DNA from: Halomonas denitrificans
GTDB lineage: Bacteria; Pseudomonadota; Gammaproteobacteria; Pseudomonadales; Halomonadaceae
Length of the DNA: 64,000 nt
NCBI RefSeq assembly: GCF_003056305.1
Contig: NZ_PYVX01000001.1
Span: 186,001-250,000, forward strand
Direction: 5' to 3'
The notes beneath the pieces were generated by a model. The model was given only the letters and a program-made list of their open reading frames with translations. It did not search any database and was not told where the DNA came from. This document shows positions 25,218-33,410 of this stretch, piece by piece. Position numbers and translations under genes: made by a program. Position 1 is the stretch's first letter, and every line of letters begins with the position of its first letter.

Positions 25218-25916
25218 TCAGAACTGGGCTCGCTCGGCCTCGCTGAGTTCCCGCCACTCGCCGGGGGCAAGCTCGCCGAGCGAGAGCGGGCCGATCGCCT
25301 CGCGATGCAGGGCCGCCACATGGTGGCCGATCGCCGCGAACATGCGCTTGACCTGGTGGTACTTGCCCTCGAAGAGGGTGAGCTCCGCCACCCGCGGCTC
25401 GCGCATCGAAAGCTCGGCGGGACGCGTCGGCTTCTCCTCGCCGTCGAGCCACAGCCCCTCGGCGAACTGCGTCACGGCGGCCTCCAGGGCCTCGCCCTCC
25501 AGCGGCTCGGCGAGGGTGACGCGATAGACCTTGCCGCAGCGCCGCTTCGGCGAGGTCACCCGGTGGGACCACTGGCCATCGTCGGTGAGCAGCACCAGGC
25601 CGGTGGTGTCGACGTCGAGGCGCCCCACCGTCTGCAGCCGCTCCACGTGGGGCAGGTCGACCAGCTCGCGCACCAGCGGATAGAGGCCCCGGCGAGCGCT
25701 GCATTCGACTCCCTCGGGCTTGTGGAGCATCACGTAGCGCAGGCCGACCAGCGCCAGCGGCTCGCCGTTCCAGGTGACCCGACGGCTCGCGTCGACCTGG
25801 GTGGCGGGGTTCTTGACCACCTCGCCATCCACCCGCACCTCCTCGCGGTGCAGCGCCTTCTTGGCCAGGCTGCGGGTCAGGTCGGTGGTCTCGCTCAGGA
25901 ATCGGTCCAGGCGCAT
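25218..25916 (-). CDS. rsuA: 16S rRNA pseudouridine(516) synthase RsuA
   Basis: This is a 232-residue pseudouridine synthase (E. coli RsuA 231) that modifies U516 of 16S rRNA. An S4-like RNA-binding domain (MRLDRFLSETTDLTRSLAKKAL, residues 1-60) precedes the catalytic domain with GRLDVDTTGLVLLTDDG, where Asp101 is the nucleophile. KYHQVKRMFAAIGHHV follows near the C-terminus. The ATG at 25916 shares a base with the yafV stop (TGATG), and longer frames lack any family match. RsuA is preferred over RluE/RluF on length and on the MLHKPEGVECS stretch. Confidence 0.9.
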   Translation of the reverse strand: MRLDRFLSETTDLTRSLAKKALHREEVRVDGEVVKNPATQVDASRRVTWNGEPLALVGLRYVMLHKPEGVECSARRGLYPLVRELVDLPHVERLQTVGRLDVDTTGLVLLTDDGQWSHRVTSPKRRCGKVYRVTLAEPLEGEALEAAVTQFAEGLWLDGEEKPTRPAELSMREPRVAELTLFEGKYHQVKRMFAAIGHHVAALHREAIGPLSLGELAPGEWRELSEAERAQF

Positions 25917-26731
25917 CAGAAGCCCACTCCGTCGGCGAGGCCGAAGTGGTCGGCGTCGCGCCAGGCCGGGAACTTCTCGCGGAAGGCCTGCAGCTCGTCG
26001 AGGGAGAGCGTGCCGGTCTTCAGGAAGGGCGCGTCGCGGGGCTCGTCGATCAGCGCCTCGCCCTTGGCATCGATCAGCATGGAGTCGCCGGCGTAGGGGA
26101 GGCCCTTGGCATCCTCGCCGACCCGGTTGACGCCGATCACCGGGCACAGGTTCTCGATGGCGCGCGCCTGCAGCAGCACCCGCCACGGGTGGCGACGCGG
26201 GGCCGGCCAGTTGGCCACGCAGAGCAGGGCGTCGTACTCGAAGTGCTCACCGGGCTCCGGCCGCTGGCGCAGCCAGACGGGGAAGCGCAGGTCGTAGCAG
26301 ACGCTGAGCAGGAGCCGAAAGCCCTTGAGCTCGACGATCACGCGCTCGTGGCCCATGGCGTAGCGCTCGTGCTCGCCGGCCATGCGGAACAGGTGGCGCT
26401 TGTCGTAGTGCACCAGGCTGCCGTCCGGGCGCGCCCAGATCAAGCGATTGAAGTAGTCGCCCTCCTCCACCACGGCCACACTGCCGGTGACCACGCAGCC
26501 GCGGCGGGCCGCCTGCTCCTTGAGCCAGGCCACGGTGCGGCTCTCGGCCATCGGCTCGGCCATCTCGCGAGAGTTCATGGTGAAGCCGGTGGCGAACATC
26601 TCCGGCAGCACGATCAGGTCCGTGTCGTCGGCGCCGAGGTCGCCCAGCGTCTCCTCGAGCATGCGGCAGTTGGCCTCGGGGTCTTCCCAGCGCAGATCGC
26701 ACTGCACCAGGGTGGTTCGCAACTCGCTCAT
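25916..26731 (-). CDS. yafV: Omega-amidase YafV-type (nitrilase superfamily)
   Basis: This is a 271-residue carbon-nitrogen hydrolase. The catalytic Glu44 (LPEMF), Lys111 (YDKRHLF) and Cys145 (SVCYDLRFP) are all present. Length and motifs fit YafV/Nit2-like omega-amidases, which hydrolyse 2-oxoglutaramate or 2-oxosuccinamate formed by glutamine or asparagine transamination. It is the first gene of a two-gene unit with rsuA, overlapping by one base. Confidence 0.9.
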   Translation of the reverse strand: MSELRTTLVQCDLRWEDPEANCRMLEETLGDLGADDTDLIVLPEMFATGFTMNSREMAEPMAESRTVAWLKEQAARRGCVVTGSVAVVEEGDYFNRLIWARPDGSLVHYDKRHLFRMAGEHERYAMGHERVIVELKGFRLLLSVCYDLRFPVWLRQRPEPGEHFEYDALLCVANWPAPRRHPWRVLLQARAIENLCPVIGVNRVGEDAKGLPYAGDSMLIDAKGEALIDEPRDAPFLKTGTLSLDELQAFREKFPAWRDADHFGLADGVGF

Positions 26732-26861
26732 CGGGGCACTCCGTCCGGGGGATGTCTCTGGCCCCCAGACTACCGCAGCACCGGCGTCGCGTCAGCCGGG
26801 CGCGCATGGCGGCGACGCCGATAGCCTGCTAACCTCGAGGGTCTTTGCGACCGAGATCCCC

Positions 26862-27797
26862 ATGACGCGCTCTTCCGCTTCCGTCACCGCCGCCGATGCC
26901 CGGGACACCGGCCGGGGCGTGGCCTTCGGCCTGGCCGCCTACACGATGTGGGGCTGCTTCCCGCTGTTCTTCGCCCTCTTCCAGGGCGTGCCCGCCTTCG
27001 AGGTGCTGATCCACCGGGTGATCTGGTCCTGCGCCTTCCTGGCCGGACTGATCACCCTGCTCGGGCGCTGGTCGCCGGTGCGCCTGGCCCTGGCCGAGCC
27101 GCGGCGGCTGGGGCGGGTGCTGGGCTGCGCGCTACTGATCGCGCTGAACTGGGGGCTCTACATCTATTCGGTGGAGACGCGCCACGTGCTGCAGGCGAGC
27201 CTCGGCTACTTCATGACGCCGCTGGTCAACGTGGCGCTCGGCATGCTGGTGCTGCGCGAGCGCATGGCGCGCCTGCAGGGGGTCGCGGTGGCGCTGGCCG
27301 TCGCGGCCATCGCGATCCAGCTGGTGATGCTTGGCGAGCTGCCCTGGATCAGCCTCACGCTGGCCTTCTCTTTCGGCACCTACGGGCTGCTGCGCAAGCA
27401 GGTGCGTCTCGACGGCCTCTCGGGGCTGTTCGTCGAGACCCTGCTGCTGCTGCCCCTGGCGCTGATGGCGCTGGGGTGGCTCACCCAGGCCGAGCTCTCC
27501 CACTTCCTCGACGAGGGCCGCACCACGCTGCTGCTGATCGCCAGCGGCGTGATCACCGCCCTTCCGCTGCTGGCCTTCGCCGGGGCCGCGCGGCGCCTGC
27601 GCCTGGCCACCCTGGGGTTTCTCATGTACCTCAACCCGACCATCCAGTTCGCGATCGCCCTGTGGGTCTTCCATGAGCCCCTGCCGGCCACGCAGCTGGC
27701 GACCTTCATATTGATCTGGCTCGGCCTGGCCCTCTACTCCTGGTCGGCCTGGCAGACCCATAGCCGGCGCGCCGCCCCCGGGATGGCGGCGCGCTGA
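26862..27797 (+). CDS. rarD: EamA-family transporter RarD
   Basis: This is a 311-residue inner-membrane protein with ten predicted helices in two EamA repeats, matching RarD (chloramphenicol-sensitivity protein family; substrate unknown). Family landmarks are FGLAAYTMWGCFPLFFALF near the N-terminus, EVLIHRVIWS, LNWGLYIYSVE and QASLGYFMTPLVNV. The C-terminal half carries LGFLMYLNPTIQFAIALWVFHEP. The ATG at 26862 gives the normal N-terminus. It diverges from yafV. Confidence 0.92.
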   Translation: MTRSSASVTAADARDTGRGVAFGLAAYTMWGCFPLFFALFQGVPAFEVLIHRVIWSCAFLAGLITLLGRWSPVRLALAEPRRLGRVLGCALLIALNWGLYIYSVETRHVLQASLGYFMTPLVNVALGMLVLRERMARLQGVAVALAVAAIAIQLVMLGELPWISLTLAFSFGTYGLLRKQVRLDGLSGLFVETLLLLPLALMALGWLTQAELSHFLDEGRTTLLLIASGVITALPLLAFAGAARRLRLATLGFLMYLNPTIQFAIALWVFHEPLPATQLATFILIWLGLALYSWSAWQTHSRRAAPGMAAR

Positions 27798-27853
27798 TCG
27801 GCCCGCGCGGGCCGCGTATCGCCCGCGCCTCGCCTTTGGGCTACCATCGCGCC

Positions 27854-28996
27854 ATGACGATCGCCTCTCCCCGCGCCGAGCGTCCCCGCCTGCTGCTGGT
27901 GGGCGCCGGCCATGTCCACCTGCAGCTGCTGTGCCATCGACGCCGCTTCGCGGCGGCCGAGGTGACGCTGGTCGACCCCGGCGGCTTCTGGCACGCCGGT
28001 TCTGCCGCCGGCCTGCTGGGCGGACGGCATGCGGCCAGCGAGGGTCGGCTGGATCCGGTGCGGCTGGCAACCCGGCATGGCGTGACGCCGATCCGCGGAC
28101 GCCTGGCGAGCCTGGATCCCGAGGCGAGACGGGCCCGGCTCGAGGACGGCCGCACGCTGCCCTTCTCGCTGCTCTCCCTGAACCTGGGTTCCGCCAGCCA
28201 CTGCCCGCCCCCCTCGTCGCCGGGCCCCCGGGTCTGGGCGATCAAGCCGGTGGCGCGCCTGCTGGCACTGCGCCACTGCCTGGAGCGGGCGTTCGCCCGC
28301 GGGCTCACCCCGCGGATCGTCGTGGTCGGGGGCGGCGCCAGCGGCGTGGAGATCGCCTGTCAGCTGCGCGAGCTGGCCCGGCGCCGAGGTGGGCATGCCG
28401 AGATCCTGCTGGTGACGCGGGACGACCGGCTGCTGGAGGGCGCCCCGGCGGGGGCCGTACGCTGGCTGATGTGCTATTTAGCGCGCCAGGAGATCGCGGT
28501 GCGCATCGGCGTGAACGTCACCGGCCACGCCCCGGGGGGCGTGACCTTCACCGCCGCCGATCACGGCTGGGGGGAGGACAGCCTGCAGTGGCTGGCGGCC
28601 GACCACGTGGTACATGCGACCGGCCTCGCCCCGCCCGAGGGACTGGAGCGACTGGGCCTGCCGCTGATCCCGGGGCGCGGCCTGGCCGTCGAGGAGACCC
28701 TGCAGAGCCCGGGCTCTCCCGACATCTTCGCCGCCGGCGACTGCGCGGCCCTGATGCATCGGGTGCTGCCAAAGCTGATCCTCCACGACCGGCACCAGGC
28801 CGCCGTGCTGGCCGACAATCTCGGCGCCCGCCTCGCCGGCGAGCCGCCCAGGCCCTATGTGCCCCGGCGGCTCGCCGTCACCATCCTCGACCTGGGCAGC
28901 CAGGGGCTGGCCATCCGCGGCCGGCACTGGTGGGGCGGGCGCCTGGCGCTGGCCTGGAAGCGTCGGCTCGACCGGAGCCTGCTCGACCCGGACTGA
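27854..28996 (+). CDS. FAD-dependent pyridine nucleotide-disulfide oxidoreductase family protein
   Basis: This is a 380-residue flavoprotein with two dinucleotide-binding folds. The FAD motif is LLLVGAGHVHLQLL (residues about 18-31) and the NAD(P) motif is IVVVGGGASGVEIA (about 158-171). The C-terminal ...SPDIFAAGDCAAL binds FAD ribityl. The GxGHxH variant of the FAD motif is typical of the NADH-dehydrogenase-like proteins that in some bacteria are fused to the N-terminus of SelD. Here it is free-standing and no selenium gene is nearby, so a selenium role is doubtful. It could be a type II NADH dehydrogenase-like enzyme. The redox-active CxxC of disulfide reductases is missing. Confidence 0.78.
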   Translation: MTIASPRAERPRLLLVGAGHVHLQLLCHRRRFAAAEVTLVDPGGFWHAGSAAGLLGGRHAASEGRLDPVRLATRHGVTPIRGRLASLDPEARRARLEDGRTLPFSLLSLNLGSASHCPPPSSPGPRVWAIKPVARLLALRHCLERAFARGLTPRIVVVGGGASGVEIACQLRELARRRGGHAEILLVTRDDRLLEGAPAGAVRWLMCYLARQEIAVRIGVNVTGHAPGGVTFTAADHGWGEDSLQWLAADHVVHATGLAPPEGLERLGLPLIPGRGLAVEETLQSPGSPDIFAAGDCAALMHRVLPKLILHDRHQAAVLADNLGARLAGEPPRPYVPRRLAVTILDLGSQGLAIRGRHWWGGRLALAWKRRLDRSLLDPD

Positions 28997-29039
28997 CGCT
29001 CGAGGCCCTGACGCGATGGCGAGGTCCTGGCGATACCCG

Positions 29040-29063
29040 CGGCGCCCCCGACAGGAGGCGCCG
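29040..29063. terminator. Hairpin between convergent oxidoreductase and metY
   Basis: CGGCGCC / GGCGCCG with a 10-base loop lies between the two stops and may serve both strands. There is no T tract. Confidence 0.4.
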
Positions 29064-29082
29064 TGAGAGTGGCCCGGTGCCC

Positions 29083-30357
29083 CTAGGCCTGGCTCGCCGC
29101 CAGGGCCTGATCCAGGTCGGCAATGATGTCGTCGACGTGCTCGATGCCGATGGAGAGGCGCACCATGTCAGGCGTCACGCCGGCCGCCGCGAGCTCCTGC
29201 TCGTTGAGCTGGCGATGGGTGGTCGCCGCGGGGATCGACGAGCAGGTCTTGGCATCGCCGATGTTGACCAGACGCAGGATCATGCCCAGGGCATCGTAGA
29301 AGCGTGCGCCGGCCTCGAGGCCGCCATTGATGCCGAAGCTGAGGATGCCCGAGGCACGACCGTCCATGTAGCGGCGGGCCAGGCCGTTGTCCTTGTGGCT
29401 CTCGAGGCCGGCATACTGCACCCAGGTCACCGCGGAATGCCCCTCGAGGTACTCCGCGACCCGGAGGGCGTTGTCGCAGATGCGCTCGATGCGCAGCGAC
29501 AGCGTCTCGAGGCCCTGCAGCAGGTTCCAGGCCGCCTGGGCGGAGAGCGCCGCCCCCATGTTGCGAAGCGGCACCACCCGCGCCCGGCCGATGAAGGCCG
29601 CCTCGCCCAGGTCACGGGTGTAGCAGACCCCGTGGTAGGAGACGTCCGGCTCATTGAGCAGCGGGAAGCGCTCGGCATGCTCGGCCCAGGGGAACTTGCC
29701 GGAGTCGATGATCACCCCGCCCACGGTGGTGCCGTGGCCGCCGATGTACTTGGTGGCGGAGTGGATGACGATGTCGGCGCCGTGCTCGATGGGCCGCCAC
29801 AGGAAGGGCGTGGGCACGGTGTTGTCGACGATCACCGGCACGCCATGGCGATGGGCCGCCTCGGCCAGGGCGACCATGTCCACCACGCTGCCCGAGGGGT
29901 TGCCCACGCTCTCGCAGAAGACCGCCTTGGTGCGCGCATCGATCAGCGCCTCGAGGCCTTCGATGTCGTCCTTGTCGGCGAAGCGCACCTCGATCCCCTG
30001 GCGCGGCAGGGTGTGGGCGAAGAGGTTGTAGGTGCCGCCGTAGAGCTCGCTGATCGAGACGATGTTGTCGCCGGCCTCGGCGATGGTCTGGATGGCATAG
30101 GTGATGGCCGCCATGCCCGAGGCCACGGCCAGGCCCGCGATGCCGCCCTCCAGGGCCGCCAGGCGCTGCTCGAGCACCGCGCAGGTAGGGTTCATGATCC
30201 GCGAGTAGATGTTGCCCTCGACCTTGAGATCGAACAGGTCCGCGGCGTGCTGGGCGCTGTCGAAGGAGAAGGAGGTGGTCTGGTGGATCGGCACGGCCAC
30301 GGCGTGCTGGTCGTCGGGGGCGTAGCCGTGGTGCAGGGCGAGGGTCTCGGGCTTCAT
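29083..30357 (-). CDS. metY: O-acetylhomoserine aminocarboxypropyltransferase MetY
   Basis: This is a 424-residue PLP enzyme of the Cys/Met metabolism family. It makes homocysteine directly from O-acetyl-L-homoserine and sulfide (direct sulfhydrylation). The PLP lysine is Lys203 in HSATKYIGGHG, and YSRIMNPT and ASGMAAITYAIQ are cofactor-site motifs. Length (about 425) and ETLALHHGY favour MetY over MetB/MetC, which are about 390. The ATG at 30357 has AAGGA about 8 bases upstream; longer frames lack support. It diverges from a SulP sulfate permease across 160 bases, making a small sulfur-assimilation locus. Confidence 0.93.
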   Translation of the reverse strand: MKPETLALHHGYAPDDQHAVAVPIHQTTSFSFDSAQHAADLFDLKVEGNIYSRIMNPTCAVLEQRLAALEGGIAGLAVASGMAAITYAIQTIAEAGDNIVSISELYGGTYNLFAHTLPRQGIEVRFADKDDIEGLEALIDARTKAVFCESVGNPSGSVVDMVALAEAAHRHGVPVIVDNTVPTPFLWRPIEHGADIVIHSATKYIGGHGTTVGGVIIDSGKFPWAEHAERFPLLNEPDVSYHGVCYTRDLGEAAFIGRARVVPLRNMGAALSAQAAWNLLQGLETLSLRIERICDNALRVAEYLEGHSAVTWVQYAGLESHKDNGLARRYMDGRASGILSFGINGGLEAGARFYDALGMILRLVNIGDAKTCSSIPAATTHRQLNEQELAAAGVTPDMVRLSIGIEHVDDIIADLDQALAASQA

Positions 30358-30517
30358 GGCGTGTCCTTGGGCGTTGTCATCGTTGGTGGTGTCACTGCGT
30401 ATCGCTGATTCACCCGATGCTAACCAAGCCTGAACCTCGAGACCAATATCGTTTAGTCTGGTCGGCATGCCCGCGGGCCACTGCCCGCCGCCTCCACCAC
30501 CGACACGGCGTGACAGG

Positions 30518-32239
30518 ATGCTCAAGCGCTACCTCCCGATCCTCACCTGGCTGCCCCACTACACCCGCCGCCTGGCCGGCGCCGACCTGCTGGCCGGCGC
30601 CATCGTCAGCATCATGGTGATCCCCCAGTCGCTGGCCTATGCCCTGCTCGCGGGGCTGCCGGCGGTGGTCGGCCTCTACGCCAGCATCCTGCCCCTGCTC
30701 GCCTACACCCTGCTTGGCACCAGCCGGACCCTGGCCGTGGGGCCGGTGGCGATCATCGCCCTGATGACCGGGGCGGCCCTCTCGGGCGTGGCCACGCCGG
30801 GCACGCCGGAGTACCTCCAGGCGGCACTCGTGCTGTCGCTGCTCTCGGGGCTGATGCTGACCGCCATGGGGCTGCTGCGCCTGGGCTTCTTCGCCAACTT
30901 CCTGAGCCACCCGGTGATCGCCGGCTTCCTCTCCGCCTCGGCGGTGCTGATCGCCGCCAGCCAGGCGGCCCACCTGCTCGGCATCGAGGCCAGCGGCTTC
31001 ACCGCCCTGGACCTGGTGGCGAGCCTCGCCGGCGAGCTCGGCCAGACCCACGGCCCGACCCTGCTGATGGGCCTGGGCAGCCTGGCCTTCCTGGTGGGCA
31101 TCCGCCAGTTCGGCCAGCGCGCCTTCGTGGCGATGGGCCTGCCGGCGGGATTCGCCGCCCTGCTGACCCGCACGGGGCCGGTGATCGCGGTGGTCGTGAC
31201 CACCCTGCTCAGCTGGCAGCTGGGGCTCGCCGAGCGGGGCGTGGCGGTGGTCGGGGCGGTGCCGGGCGGGCTGCCGCCGCTGACCCTGCCGCCGCTGGAG
31301 CCGTCGCTGTGGCAGCGCCTGCTGGTCCCGGCGCTGCTGATCAGCGTGGTCGGCTTCGTCGAGTCGATCTCCATGGCCCAGATGCTCGCCGCCAAGCGCC
31401 GCGAGCGGATCTCGCCGAACCAGGAGCTGGTGGGCCTGGGGGGCGCCAACGTGGCCGCCGCCTTCACCGGCGGCATGCCGGTCACCGGCGGGCTCTCGCG
31501 CACCGTGATCAACTTCGAGTCCGGGGCGCGCACCCCCATGGCGGGGCTGTTCGCGGCGCTCGGCATCGCGGCGGTCACCCTGGCGCTGACCCCGCTGCTC
31601 CACCACCTGCCCATCGCCACGCTCGCCGCCACCATCACCGTCTCCATCCTGACCCTCGTGGACATCCCCCTGGTGCGCCAGACCTGGCGCTACTCGCGCA
31701 GCGACTTCTCGGCCATGGCGGTGACCATCGTGCTGACCCTGGTGGAGGGCGTGGAGGCCGGCATCATCTCGGGGGTGCTGCTCTCCATCGGCCTCTTCCT
31801 CTACCGCACCAGCCGCCCGCACAGCGTGCTGGTGGGTCGCATCGAGGGCACCGAGCACTTTCGCAGCGTGCACCGCCACCAGACCGAGACCGTCAGCCAC
31901 CTGGCCATGCTGCGCGTCGACGAGAGCCTCTACTTCGCCAACGCCCGCTACCTCGAGGACACCCTCTACGCCCTGGTGGCCAGCCGCCCCGAGCTCGACC
32001 ACGTGGTGCTGATCTGCTCGGCGGTGAACCTGATCGACGCCTCGGCCCTGGAGAGCCTCGAGGCGATCAACGCCCGGCTCCAGGACTCCTCGGTCACCCT
32101 GCACCTCGCCGAGGTGAAGGGACCGGTGATGGATCGCCTCAAGCACAGCGACTTCCTCGACGACCTGACCGGCCGGGTGTTCCTCAGCACCTACGCGGCC
32201 TGGCAGGAGCTGCGCCAGCCCCGCGAGGCCGCCGACTGA
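30518..32239 (+). CDS. SulP-family sulfate/anion permease with STAS domain
   Basis: This is a 573-residue SLC26/SulP transporter. About 12-14 membrane segments (residues 15-430) start at LAGADLLAGAIVSIMVIPQSLAYALLAGLP, the sulfate transporter signature. A cytoplasmic STAS domain (about 450-565) ends the protein (VDESLYFANARYLEDTL, SAVNLIDASALESLEAIN). The substrate may be sulfate, but bicarbonate or other anions are possible in this family; the divergent metY favours sulfate. The upstream ATG at 30467 adds a Pro-rich tail without similarity, so I prefer 30518. Confidence 0.86.
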   Translation: MLKRYLPILTWLPHYTRRLAGADLLAGAIVSIMVIPQSLAYALLAGLPAVVGLYASILPLLAYTLLGTSRTLAVGPVAIIALMTGAALSGVATPGTPEYLQAALVLSLLSGLMLTAMGLLRLGFFANFLSHPVIAGFLSASAVLIAASQAAHLLGIEASGFTALDLVASLAGELGQTHGPTLLMGLGSLAFLVGIRQFGQRAFVAMGLPAGFAALLTRTGPVIAVVVTTLLSWQLGLAERGVAVVGAVPGGLPPLTLPPLEPSLWQRLLVPALLISVVGFVESISMAQMLAAKRRERISPNQELVGLGGANVAAAFTGGMPVTGGLSRTVINFESGARTPMAGLFAALGIAAVTLALTPLLHHLPIATLAATITVSILTLVDIPLVRQTWRYSRSDFSAMAVTIVLTLVEGVEAGIISGVLLSIGLFLYRTSRPHSVLVGRIEGTEHFRSVHRHQTETVSHLAMLRVDESLYFANARYLEDTLYALVASRPELDHVVLICSAVNLIDASALESLEAINARLQDSSVTLHLAEVKGPVMDRLKHSDFLDDLTGRVFLSTYAAWQELRQPREAAD

Positions 32240-32358
32240 CCCGGTCAGAATGTCCACCATCGCCGCAAGCGTCCATGTTTTGGTCGTGGAGGCGATGATT
32301 CACCACAGTGGCGATCATTGGGTATGATGATCGGGACACTCAGGACGACAAGCGGGCC

Positions 32359-33045
32359 ATGGACACCATCTCGAAGCAGAACCTCGGCGTCAGTGCCTAC
32401 CACTGGCTGAAACACGACATCATCCGCGGCGTCTTCACGCCCGGTGAGAAACTGCGCATGAGCGGGCTCAAGGAGCGCTACGGCCTCGGCATCGGCCCGC
32501 TGCGCGAGGCCCTCTCGCAGCTGGTGGCCGAGCACCTGGTGGTGGCGATCAGCCAGCGGGGCTATCGGGTCGCCCCCATGTCGCTGTCGGAGCTCGCCGA
32601 CCTCTACGACGCCCGGGCCCAGCTCGAGGGGCTGCTGCTGGAGCTGGCCATCCAGCGCGGCGGCGACGACTGGGAGGCCGAGATCCTGGCCAAGGCCCAC
32701 ACCCTCGCCAAGGTGACCGAGGTCAACAGCCCCGAGGAGCAGCTCGAGGTGTGGGACACCCGCCACAAGGCCTTCCACACCGCCATCGTCGCCGGCTGCG
32801 ACTCGCCCCACCTGCTCAAGGTGCGCGAGAGCCTCTTCGACCAGGTGGAGCGCTATCGCCACCTGTGGCTGCGCGAGACCGTCTTCTCGGGCGAGGCCCT
32901 GGCGCGCAAGCGCGAGGAGCACGAGGCGCTGGTCGAGGCCATCCTCTCCCGCGACGTCCCGCGTGCCGCCCGGATGATGCGCGAGCACCTGATGACGCCG
33001 GTACCGATCATCACCGACGCCATGAAGCGCCAGGGGCTGGCCTGA
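32359..33045 (+). CDS. GntR-family regulator with FCD domain
   Basis: This 228-residue transcription factor has an N-terminal winged helix (YHWLKHDIIRGVFTPGEKLRMSGLKERYGLGIGPLREAL...) and a C-terminal all-helical FCD ligand-binding domain. The FCD metal or acid-binding residues lie in LYDARAQLEG, RHKAFHTAIV and EHEALVEAIL. It resembles the CsiR/GlaR branch, whose ligands are small carboxylic acids. ATG 32359 gives the family start. It stands upstream of the pxp/TRAP region and is a reasonable candidate regulator of that locus, though a role for the SulP permease or elsewhere cannot be excluded. Confidence 0.88.
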   Translation: MDTISKQNLGVSAYHWLKHDIIRGVFTPGEKLRMSGLKERYGLGIGPLREALSQLVAEHLVVAISQRGYRVAPMSLSELADLYDARAQLEGLLLELAIQRGGDDWEAEILAKAHTLAKVTEVNSPEEQLEVWDTRHKAFHTAIVAGCDSPHLLKVRESLFDQVERYRHLWLRETVFSGEALARKREEHEALVEAILSRDVPRAARMMREHLMTPVPIITDAMKRQGLA

Positions 33046-33164
33046 GGGGCCGGCGCCGCCACGGCCGCCGCCCCCGGGGATTTCCCTCGCCCGAACAAGA
33101 CGTCATGATGGTGTCATCCACCGTCGCGACACTCGACTCAGACCCACTGCAAGGAACTAGCCCC

Positions 33165-33374
33165 ATGCCCCACCTGCTGCGTTTTTCCCGCGACATCGAG
33201 ACCCGCCTCGAGCAGGCCTGCCAGCACACCGGCATCACCAAGGCCGAGCTGATCGAGCGCCTGGTGCAGGATGGCCTGAGCGACCTGGAGACCCAGCTGC
33301 TGCTCGAGGGCGGCGCCCCCCGGGCCGAGCGCAGCATCGACCAGCTGCTGCGCGAGAGCGGCCTGGGCGCCTAG
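33165..33374 (+). CDS. Small ribbon-helix-helix protein
   Basis: This is a 69-residue protein of the Arc/CopG-like fold. An N-terminal strand (HLLRFSRDIETRL) is followed by two helices (EQACQHTGITKAELIERLVQDGL and SDLETQLLLE), then a tail. AAGGA stands 9 bases before the ATG. Such proteins are usually DNA-binding dimers, as autoregulators, antitoxins or local repressors. No toxin gene is adjacent; the next gene (pxpC) converges on it. It is probably a small regulator; the target is unknown. Confidence 0.72.
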   Translation: MPHLLRFSRDIETRLEQACQHTGITKAELIERLVQDGLSDLETQLLLEGGAPRAERSIDQLLRESGLGA

Positions 33375-33388
33375 GCGCGACTCCGACG

Positions 33389-33408
33389 CGGCGCCCGGGA
33401 GGGCGCCG
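33389..33408. terminator. Bidirectional hairpin between RHH gene and pxpC
   Basis: A perfect 8-bp GC stem (CGGCGCCC / GGGCGCCG) with a GGGA loop lies in the 36-base gap between convergent stops. Confidence 0.5.
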
Positions 33409-33410
33409 TC

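Noticed and set aside
33165-33374. RHH protein as an antitoxin
   Set aside because: Neither neighbour is a toxin (a GntR regulator upstream, pxpC convergent downstream).
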